Part shown: positions 23,901 through 35,900 of the stretch, piece after piece
How positions within the stretch are numbered: the stretch's first letter is position 1
Layout: each line of letters starts with the position of its first letter
Assembly (NCBI GenBank): GCA_018806985.1
Contig: JADANN010000364.1
Coordinates: forward strand, 1,798,001-1,862,000
Source: Angiostrongylus vasorum
Lineage: Eukaryota > Nematoda > Chromadorea > Rhabditida > Metastrongylidae
Length of the DNA: 64,000 nucleotides
Direction of reading: 5' to 3'
The notes under the pieces: generated by a model
Told to the model about the DNA's origin: nothing
The model's input: the letters and a program-made list of their open reading frames with translations, nothing else
Database searches by the model: none
Program-made: the position numbers and the translations under genes

Positions 23901-26900
23901 AACATAAGTTTCATTAAATACCTGATCAAGACCTCCATCAGTCCAGAAGAGAAGGTTGTGAACCCAGTCAACAGCCAACCCATCAGGAGTGTGCACGTTT
24001 GACTCAAGAAGTACGTGCTGTTCACCCTCAGCACACTTCTCTCTAACTGCTAAGTGATGATGAACAGAGTCGTTTCCAATTTTACACATTAGGATTTTCT
24101 GAAGAGCAATATCCGACCACACCAATGTCTAAACAATTGATCAATAAACATAAACAGTTCATGATACATCTTAAGCCACCCTCAGCTTCCATAGACTGAT
24201 AGGATAATAATGTTGACTGTTCTACACAAATAAGGAATACTGAGGGATTTTCCTACTACAAATAGCAAGTACCCCATTTCGAAGATGGAAATCCATAGCA
24301 ACGGCGGATCCGGGACTTTGGATTAGTGGAACATGCACATTAGTAACAAGATCGAACTGTCTAATCGTTGCCCTGAAAAAAAATATAACCGATTTAGTTA
24401 TCATAAAATGTCATAAAAGTATTTCGACAATCAAGTAAGGAAAGATTGTTACCTATTGCTCAGCAATAAAAGTGGATCGCCTCCAAGTGCCCTACATCTG
24501 TTTGGAACAGTCGAATCAGAACTTCGACTTAATTTATACCCATGGTGACATCGGCATACATAACTACCCAGGGTGTTCTCACAAATCTGGTCGCATGTTC
24601 CCGGTATTTTACACTCATTAATGTCTGTAACAAAAGGTTAATGAAAATGACAAGAAAAATCCATAACTTACAACTTCGCCATTTCATAGATAAAGGATAA
24701 AAATGACAAAGCTCTCGGCGTAGATCAATCCCTGAGGATGCGCCATGCATTTGACTTCATAAAGCATCGTTGGAGGTGACTGAATGTATATCTGGCCTTT
24801 ATAATGACTCGCGGTGGCCTACCGATGTATCGAGCCAATGCCGCTATCCTCCCAGACAAGTCTGGTACCAACTTGCCGACCCCTGAGGGATGGAAGGCTT
24901 GGTGAGCCAAGGGTGCGGGATCGATCCCATATGTGTACTGCAGGGCGCCCTCGACCACTGTTCCACACGCGCCTATCTTATAGATGCTACCACAAACCTT
25001 CACATCTTCCATTAACTCCTATGAAGCCAGCGCGACAATGACAAACATGTGCATTCTTAACAAATGAGTTGTGGCAATCACAATAGTCGCTCTTCTCAGC
25101 ACATACAGCTGAAATAATGGGCTCAAAAAAGATATAAACGCGTAAAGACAATCTAGCAATCTAGCACAAAAGATATCTCCTCACATATGTTTTTTTCGTA
25201 CACGTGATATCATCACCGCAATCATTGTGGCCTTGTTTAACACACAGATCGACGTAGTTCACACAAATTGGTGGATTCGTCGGACACTTGTATTGTGTAT
25301 TCGAGTCGCACGTTTCAACTACAAGAATACCGGGACTGATTTAACACAGACTTGATTAAAAAACTACAGAAAAAAGCTTGGAACAGTTTTTTTCAATCCC
25401 AACAGTACTATTAGCAATCGTCAAACATGTGCATTCATTAGAAGAGTGGTGAATTAAAGAAGAGAGAATTTCATTGCCAAAGCTATCTAATCCTTCTGAA
25501 ATTTAAGAAGTGCAATTTCTGCATATTGTTGTTCTCTTTAACAAATCACATATTTGAGTCTTCCTCACGCCTCTAGACAACTATTCGGTCAATCGATTAA
25601 AACAGTAAACGCATAGAACAAAATCAAAGCCTCCTTAAAAATTTCAAATAGCAGTATTTCGATTTTAATGATTGCAGAATCAACCTCACTGTATCTACAA
25701 CGTGGAAACCTTAGTGATACATCTTATGGCAATAAAATATAAAAAAGGTAAGCAAAGATTACCTGTGCTATTTTTATCACAGTGCAACTCATCGGATCCG
25801 TCAGAACAATCCTCCACCCCGTTGCACCTTAAAAAGGTGGAAGTGAAAAAAAAACATCAAACAAACAGCGCATCTTAGTCGATTCAATAGCTCAGACAAC
25901 ATATTAACTGTTAATGGTTGTTATTCAGAAACTTGGATAATTGGAAAACTGCTTGCTTGTGCGGGTTTTAAGCATAATTTCCACTCTTTCGGAGTATTTT
26001 TGCTTAGTCATTGTGGTTCCATGGAAGGTCAGCGAAGTCAAAATCTGCCCCAGATCGTCATCACCACATGCAGAGTTTGATACCAAGACGTGGTGTATCC
26101 TGGTAATGCTTTACTCTTAGCTGGGCTTCCTGATGGAAACGCCGGACTCCTCAGCTTGGGAGATCCTGCAGGGTGATGCCTCTGCATATCGCTGCCGGAG
26201 ACCTAGAGTACACCTCCCAGCCACGATGATGCGGCAAAGAGGTGGGTTAAACAAATAGTGACCAAAAATTAACCACTTATTTTTAACAATGCATTTGTGT
26301 AAATAAGACAAAACTCTTCCATCTGAAAAAAATTGAACCACATATAAGGTTTTCCAACTAGCTCTGATTCTGACTTAAGAATATAGGGGGAACATCTCTT
26401 CAAATCTAGTACAAGTATCGCAGTCACATAAACACCAACCATTGACTATCAGAGATACAGAGGTTGCTGCCTGGACAACTCCGCTCGCCTTTTACACATT
26501 CTCGAGAAGAAGCACAATTTCTTTCATCACTTCCATCTGGGCAATCCTCTTCTCCGTCACAGTACCACATCCTATTTATGCAATATCGTCCAGATGCACA
26601 CGCAAATTCCTGCAATATGTACGATGAGGCCCACACTAAACGTTTAAAAAACCGAATAAGATAATGGTTTAACAGCCCATACTGTTTCCGGATGAGCACA
26701 TTCATGTGGTGTGTCACTACAGTTCCGTTCATCTGAGTGATCTAAACAGTCCGCCTCGCCATCGCATACCCAATCCTTTGATATACAACCATCACTGCTG
26801 ACGCACTAAAAATTCACAGTGGATCCCAGTAACTTTTTGAAACGACACGCTCATATACCTTTCTAATGGATTAGTTTCCAGGACCATTAATATTTCACCA

Positions 26901-29900
26901 TACGGAGTTTGTTAAGAATATATTACTTTAAAGAAAAGATAAAAGATGATTCAGAAATAGAAATGCATCACTTCGATAACTGAAGACCAGAACTTCTACC
27001 TACGTTAAACCTTTACTCAACTGCAACCAACTGATCGTTACTAGAGAAAAAAAAGAAAAACTTCACACATGATGATGGAGAAACTACTCCTATCAAAGCA
27101 TGACGCCTGAATGGAAACATGATTTAGAATGTCAGACTTACTACAATGTAAATGGTCAAACAACTAAACTTTGTACTATAGGGTGTAATCATGTTTTATT
27201 TCTCCTTAACGTCCATCTATGAACGACGTACGCAAAAGCACTGACACTAGTAAAAATTTGTTGATAATATGGAGACGATTCCTTAATAAGGCCAATAACT
27301 GTAAACTGCGTTCCATGTATTTCTACGACTCGTGCGCTATTAAAGTGAATGCTGGAGTGACAAAACACGATATTAAAGCAAAGATGTTCGCTTCTCCATA
27401 CCAACCCTTGTGGGGCGACACTGGGTTCTTCAGAAACAAGCGGTAATTTTTCCATTAAAAAAGTATTGGAATTGAAAACTTTACAAGCTTATAAAGTCGA
27501 CATTGCTCTATCGCAATAAAACAATTTTTACAAAACGTTTTTCTAATTTCAAATATGTTCACAATGACGGATCTCAAAAAACTGAGAACGAAACAAAAAT
27601 TTTTAAAATTCCAACACAAGTGCAGTGGCCACAGAAACCTTGGTGTGTTAAATATCTTGCTCTGCTCGACGAAATTCCACTTGCACAATTTCATTTGAGC
27701 TGAATATAGAGGCCTTGACAAGGAAAACAAGAACAATTCCTTTCCTGGGAACAAGGAAATCATAATTTCATCATAACAAAACAGGATTGTGGATTTCAGT
27801 AGTTTTTACTGCCATTCATGAGCTCCCTCACCTCCCCAATGGTTTACCGCCTCATCGTCGCTGGGAGGTATTCCTGGGTGTCGGACTGCGATGTACGGCG
27901 GGTGGATGCGTACCCCACCCAAGCTGAGGAGTCCGATGTTTCCATCACGAAGCCTAGTTAAGAGTAAACCAATACCAGGATCCACCACCGTCCTGGTATC
28001 AAAGTCGGATGGTGGCAAATCTCCCTCTGATCCACAAGGGCTGCAAGTGCCTGTCGTTGTGACGACCTGGGGCAGACTTTGGGGCTGTCCTCGGGATTCC
28101 AGTGAACCATAATGGCTTAACCAGCAAATCTCCGAAGAACAGTGATTATGCCACGGCTAGCACAACTAGGGAGGACGGGACGTTCAAGTATCAAGTGAGT
28201 ATTCATGAGCTTTACTATGAACAGAAATATGGTGGAGTAAAATTGAAAGTGCAAATTATTTTCACATCGCATCACTACTAAACAAGCTACGACGCCGCAC
28301 AACTGCGAAGATTCCACCGCGATTTTCGTAAAGGACTCTGACCATTTGATAGGTGGTTTCGCTAACGACTACTGTCCAGCGGTTGTCGCTCATACGCATT
28401 ACGGGTCCAGCCCTCATCCTCAAAAATTTGGCGTGCAAAGTGACATAGTCGATTTTTTGACAGTCTAGAGTTCGGATCTTCTCCCTAGTTTACGTGTTAC
28501 GGGATACTCCTAGCATCATCCTTTCGACTGAGCGTTCTACAATGCTGAGTGATCTTTTATCCTGCTTACGTTACGACTAGGCTTCTGACGCATACGTTAA
28601 GGCTGGAAGAATTATGTCGTATAAAAGATGATATAGCCGTAGTCCAGTGCTCATTGTCCTCCTCATTATATCCTCGATGTTCCTGACAACTCTCCAAGAT
28701 CCTCGCTTCCTCGTACTCAACTCTGGAGCTAAGTAGTCCATCACGCTGACTTCACGACCTAGACAGACGTAGCAAAAATATTCCGAGACATTCCTTCCGT
28801 TGAGCGTTAATGGAGCATACAAAACCAAACCCTTCTCCATGAAGATCGTTTTAATGAAGTTTAGGCGAAGACCATTTTTTCCAAGGGCTGTATCAAAGTT
28901 GGCAAACATTCGTTCCGCTTGGCTAATGTTTGTTGTCATAAGGACGATGTCATGTCATCAACGAAGCGAAGATGGTGTAATTGGCGACCATCGAGACTTT
29001 CACTCCCATATTATCCCATTCGAACATTCGCATGACGTTCTCGATGGTGCGGTAAATAATTTTGGCGAGATGGTACCGCCTTGCTTACGTTCCCTTTTTA
29101 CGGCGCTGTCACTATCGTTGTAGAGTGGCGCTATCTTGGTGTGGAAGTCTTACATGGTTCACGAAGAACCTTTACGTACCGAGCAGGGATGAACTGACTT
29201 CTCAGGGCTTCTATGACTGCTTCTATCTCAACTGAGACAAAAGCTTTTCTTTAAACAGATGAAAGTGATATAGAGTGATCTCTGGTATTCTCGCGATACT
29301 TCGACCAGTATTGCCATTGTGTAGATGTGGCCCATTGTCCCGAATCCTTTTCGGAGCTCTGCTTGCTCACATGGTTGTTCCTTGCCCAGCGTTCTCTTAA
29401 TCTTGTTTAGGACGACTCTCGTGAACAATTTGTAGACAGACAGTAAGAAGATTGTGCGATAGTTGCCGATACCGCGTCGATCACCCCTCATGAACAATAG
29501 TACAGCCTCGGTGGCCTTCCACTGAGTAAGAATCTTGCATTTTAACAGGTAAATGTGAAGAGCTGAGCCAGTGTGTTTATGAAGACTGGCAAAAAGGTTA
29601 TTCAGGTGTTCAGAACTTTTCCTTTCCAAACCAGATGTACTACAGTTTTTCAAAAAACGACAGAAAATGTCGGTTTCCACAATGGAGAATCGGTGTGACG
29701 ATATAATCACCCTCCCTATTTCATATACGGGCAAGAAAGAAGTGGCTATTGAAGAGATCCGAGGAGCAATCCTAAATGATTTTCTCCATTCTTTTTCTAG
29801 AAGCTGTGAATGTTCGTGTAGAAATCGGAGTGCAGCCATCTTGGTCTTATAGGTGGCGAAGTTTCAGTGCGTTTTGCAAGTGCTTTTCCAAGCTTGGACC

Positions 29901-32900
29901 GCATCTGCTGTTCTTCTCCCGTTAAGACCTTCTATCGCCTTCCCACAGTGCTTCGGAAGTTCGGACGTCACTGAGCGGTTGTCTGTACCTCAAACGATTC
30001 CATGTTCTCATAAACGTTGTCATATCAGCTCGAATGTTTCCGGAAAAAGAGACCCTTTGCTGATTTTCGAACTCTCAGTTTTCGCAGTGCTGACGTGAAA
30101 ATGTTGAATATGTTGAATAAGCAGGACGTATTCTTCGGCGATTTTACCAATAACGGCATCTTCCCAGCAGCCGACTAGTGAGCTAAATAAATCCCACGTT
30201 ATGGTGGCTTCACGACTTCGTTTTTCCAACTTCGCCGCTTTTTCTCCTTTTTGCGAGAATTGGAATTTTGCATGGAAGAAACGATGGTCTCATCACCTGT
30301 AGGATTTTGGAATAGCGATATCGGTTTGGGCAAAGCCTTCGATTTACTGCAATGTGGACTATTTCGTTATGGGACTTTCCACCAACAGACTCCCACGTCC
30401 AGCATTGAGAGTGGGGCTTCTGGAATTGAGAATTACCATGGATGGTCTTGGTCGTCATGATAAAGTCTGACAGCCGCTCACCCTACTCGTTCCATTCTAA
30501 TCCGTGGATCAGAATATGACGTTCTTCAGCCGTTCTCCTTGATCTAATCTTTACGTTAAAATCTCCAATGATGACTTTGAAGAATGTATGGTTTTCTCTA
30601 TAGAAATTGTCCAAGTCCATACAGAACGCTTCAACTTCTTCTCCGTCATGCCTTGATGTCGGTGTGTAGACGATGAAGATTGTCAAAAACCGGTATTGAT
30701 CCACATTTCTTCAATTGCAAACGCCCGATTCAGGTTGTTAATTGTTCGAATGAATCGACGTTCATGGCCAAACTCGTGTTGACGAGTACTCCGACGCCGA
30801 CGACTCCGCTATTATCGAATCTTCCGAGGAACACTTTCTCCAGTAATGCAGACGGCGTTGATTGGGCGGCATCTCCTCGCCTCAGACAGTCCGATGACTC
30901 AGATGCAAGTGACTGTGCACTGTAGGTGCAGATCGTCACATTAGTCCTTCGAAATCTAGGCTGCGTAGAATGGCTCTGACATTTTAGCGGCCTCTACGTC
31001 CTCATCCTACACAGTACTGCCGTATCGAGAGCTCTTTTGGAGTCAGAGGATGGGGCCCACTTTATTTCACCCTTTAGCACCTGATTTCCCCAAAGTATTT
31101 CATACACTACACATATGAAATATATAATGTATTTTCTTCATGTATACGGTAAGAACTTTATATTAATCTCATAGTGAAGGTTTGAAACCAAAAGAATTAA
31201 ACTATCCTTACTTTGAACATATGTTTGGAGTCACATATTTGCTGAGGTGTCGAAGTACAATTACTTTCATCAGATCGATCTCCACAGTCATCCTCACCAT
31301 CGCACTCCCAATTTTTGAATATGCAAATTCCATTTGCACATCTACAATGGATACATCCTATGTAGCCATGAAAACCTAAGAGAACTATTTGAAGATCTTT
31401 TACGGAAATGCCTTCCCACACTGGTTAGTGAAGAACAATTTTTGTATTGTTGTATTGAAACGACATGGTTAAGGATAGTCTAATCTCGAGCCAAAATGGT
31501 ATATCAATAAAACTGGGGTAAATATTCAGCATCTGTTCATCAAATAACGATAACTGTAATGATGGAATCATTAGCTTCATCTACATGCACCTAACTGATT
31601 ACAGTTTCATAGTTTCAAGGAGATATTTTCACGTTTTAAGCAATAACATCATGCTTTCATAAAATCTCAGTATTAAAACTTTACTGGAAGTCGTTGTCCT
31701 CGCATTTTCGTTTTGCGCAATTTTCTTCGTCAGCGCCAGAGGCGCAATCCATCTGCAACAAGTTGTTTTAAAAATCCAACGAAAATATTTTAATACTCCA
31801 CTCAACGGATGTAAATTAAGCTAAAGACAGACCTGTCCATCACACTGCCATGATTTTGGTATGCACAGCTTAAATTTACCATCAAACTCCGAACATGTGA
31901 ATTGATTCTCTGTACAATGCACATCTGCAAAACAAGACATAGGTCAAGTGGGTTGTGGGATCACCATACACCTTCGGTTACCTCAATTTGCTATTCTCAC
32001 ACATAATTTCCCGTACGTTATTTCGCAAATTGTTCAGAAAAATCTTTTAACTCGCTCATTTCATTTCTTACTCCTTATTCTCGAAATGGTTTACATTATT
32101 TCATCAACTGTGCACTCACACCTCAATCTCCAACAAAGTGACAAGGTCTAACTTTCCAGCCAGATTACATAAACATTGTCCGACATCATGGTTTGTTAAA
32201 CAAACGACAGTGATCCCTATCGTCACCGTGTTTACCAAAGTTCTTGTTGAAATAAACTAGCAACAGGCTCTTCTTCTTCCACGTCCGAATACTGAAGGTG
32301 CTTGTTTAAAGCACCAAACGGGCACATCTAATGTACCGCAATCGATTGAAGCAAAATGACAGTACGGTCTGATATCCCTGTAGGTGTCTACACATTTTTC
32401 TAAGGAACAGACTCACTTCATCGGCGGACTTATACACAGCATACTATACTAATGCGACCTAAATAATGCATGTCGGTGCCTGTGCAGCAATAGGTTCAAG
32501 CGCGATGGTTGCAATCAAAACATCTTCATCTGTGGCATTACGGACTTTCATAAAGCATAATCTGTGCAAAGTGCTCTAACATTCACTTTACTATCCATCC
32601 TTTAAGTCACCTGAGAACATCACAATTAAAGAGAAGGGGCATGTACGACGTTAAGGACAGGAAAATGGGGTCACTTGATAAAGAACCGAAGATGACTGAA
32701 GTGACATCTTTACGCCTATGATGGCTTTCTTATTCGTTACATGGATATTCAAGCGAGTACTGATGAAAAAAAGACTACGTATCGTAACATGTTGCTAACC
32801 GCTACTAACTCTAAGGTGGAAAAACGAAATAAAGTGCATAAGTTTCAAAGTTTAATCACCGACTATAAGACCGATTAGCGGACTGATTAACGGTGCAACA

Positions 32901-35900
32901 AACACCCGATCTTTCTTGCCTATCGATTTCCGATTACGTACTGAATACTCTCTAATTTAGTTACCTACCATTTCCCAATGTTCCTATACATATAGCACTT
33001 CCCTGTTTCTGCTGAAAAAATACATAGCACAGAAAACTCCAATGTTTTTGCATTGGAAACAAGGTTTGCGCATGTGTCCACTCATATCACTGAACTACTT
33101 TTACGTCACTTCCTCCTTCCTTCCTTCATCCTTCCTTTTTACCACCTTCTTCAGGGTAAATTAAAAAAGGATAAAGCTCTAAGCGTCTATCAATCCTTGA
33201 GGGATGCGCCATGCATCCGACTTCATTCAGCATCGTTAGAAGTGATTAAGTGCATATTTAGCCTATACAATGACTAGTGGTGCTCTACCGATGTGTCGAG
33301 TCAGTGCCGCTATCCTCCCAGATAAGTCTCGTACCAATCTGCTGACCCTGGAAGGATGAAAAGCTTGGTGAGCCTGGCGCTTCTGATCGAACCCATGTGT
33401 ACTGCACAGCGCCTCTAACTACTACGCTACACGCGTCGCTACATGTCTTCAAGCTATTACTACGTAATGCCTAAAAACACCTCGTCCTGCCTGCTATAGT
33501 TCAAGACTCGCCACAGGCCTGAAAGAAACTTCATTCCTGTCCATTAGTGTCACCAAGAGTCTACGGTGACGATCTTCGAAAACAGTGATGGAGCTATCTT
33601 GGTGCGCCACAGAAAACTTGCACAACAAGCAAAACACCAATCACCTGGAAATACAGCTGGAGCCTGAGCTCTGTGCAAAATCAGCAAAACATTCTTGACC
33701 TTGGTTGGTTGTTGGTTGTTTACCTAGCAACCCACGACTCATGTTCCTATTTCAAGACATGCTCTCACATTGTAACAAGTTATGACACTTCATTTTTATA
33801 ATCTTACGAGCCATTTCCATGAAATCTATGCCCTAAACACCTAAGTTTTTTCGTTCTCCTTTGTTTTCCTAAGAAGCAGGTCCGTTCTGTCCTTTTTTTT
33901 CTTGTTCAGTTCTTTATTTCCACTGACACCGTCAAAATGCACTCTGTCCCTGCCCTGAGCTGACCATGATAAAGTCGCTCAATCGCAGTTTATCTCTTTT
34001 AACGCTAAATCATTGTTACCGGTGACGTGAACCAATACGAATAGCGGTGTCGCATTGTCAAAAAAAACAAAACAAACAAAAAAAAAAACAAAGATAAAAA
34101 ACAAGGGCTGAATTGTCTAATGAATCCTAACCAACCTGGACAGTCTCGTTCGTCGCTCCGATCTTCGCAGTCGAATTCACCGTCACACACCCATCGCGAC
34201 GGTATACAAGTCTGATGAGCTGTTTTAAACGCCGGAACAGGTTGATCTTTTGCACAATGAAATTCTTCCGAACCACACTGGATTTGTCCATCTACTTAAG
34301 CAAATATAATAAGACATGGTAATCGCCCCTCACGACGTTTTGGCATGTACTCATTCAACTAGCTGTGAACGAATTCTTGAACATAACACACACGCATACG
34401 TGATGTGGTACACTTTCCGTTAAATACTACTGGCAGTGAATCACGTTGTTTGCTCGCAACAGGTGGATGTCTCATTTCACAATTGGTTGCCGCAATCGAC
34501 TACTCATTGCTCACTAACATGACTAACAAACGACACCCACGAACAATAAGTGAGTCGACAACGCTACGACAACCTGTTGATGTAAACGAGTACAAATAAG
34601 TTTGTAATAAATGCTCTCTTCTTCCTCCTCTTCTTCTCTTCTCATCTTCTACACATTCCTCGAAAAAACTATGGATAACTCAAATCAAAGGGGTTGCTTG
34701 TTTTTTATCAATAGCTATTATGTTCCAATTTTTGTTTATTAGTCCACTCCTTTTTTCCTAACTCTCAACTCCACTTCGGTAGATTTATTTCCTGGTCGCG
34801 AAAACAGATATTTACGAGACATTTTATATTTCCATCCTTAAATCCCATCAAACAGCGCACCACTCTGGATTCCACCATGACCGTGGAGGACAGGTAGCCA
34901 CAAGGCAACAACTCCTTCCTCATCCTTTCCACCCACAAGAAGCCCCACATGCTTACGGTGACTGGTGACGCACTGGCACGGTTATCTAGAGTCTCCCAAA
35001 AACAAAAAGATGCTGAGCCAACAAAACAGCATTCATATGGAAATCGTGCTGCATGCCGCATTGTTCGTATCTACGAGCCTTGCAGGCATCATGTATGCAA
35101 GGAATTCTCGATTATCACTATTGAAAACAACAATATTTCGGAGCTTTCTTTGATAAGGCTGACACATAATTTTTTTTGGGCTAACGTTTTGACGAGGTCG
35201 TCTTCATCAGAGCCGATGGTCCGAACAGAAGAAGACGAACAACTGTAGATGATCAGTTCGGATCATCAGCTGTGATGAAGACGAGGATGATGAAACGTTA
35301 CTTAAGTAAAAAATATGTGTAGATCTCGTGTTAGCTTATCAAGGAACGATTACATAGTGATTGGCCATACTAAAGAAAGCCGGTTTTGAAATAATACGAC
35401 GTAATCTTGGAATGATAAAGGCCTAAGGTAATTCCAGCAGTTTATAGCGAGAAGAACGTTTACTTAAGCTATAACCTTTCAAAAGGAAAAATTCACAATA
35501 AAAGTGAGATATAAAGCATTTTTCGGGAGAAATAACATGTACAAAACAGAAGATGGTGATATGAGGAATACACGATGTCTACGAAAAACAGGGAGTGTCA
35601 TGTCCACATCTAAAAAGTAACGGTCCACATTCTACCTAATATCTACAAGTCGGTCGAAGAATACTCCGAAATACCTGTGCAATTCTGCTCATCTTCTTTG
35701 TCTTTACAATCAATGTCACCGTCACATCGCCACGATCGTGGAATACACCGTCCATTATTACAAGTAAAAGTTTCATTACCATCACAAGCTGAAATGGTAA
35801 TATCACTCAGTGACCTCATCTTGACGAAGTCAAAATAAAAGAATCAACTCTTGAGCCCATGTTAACATATTACCCAAAGAAGAAAATGACAATAAAATGA

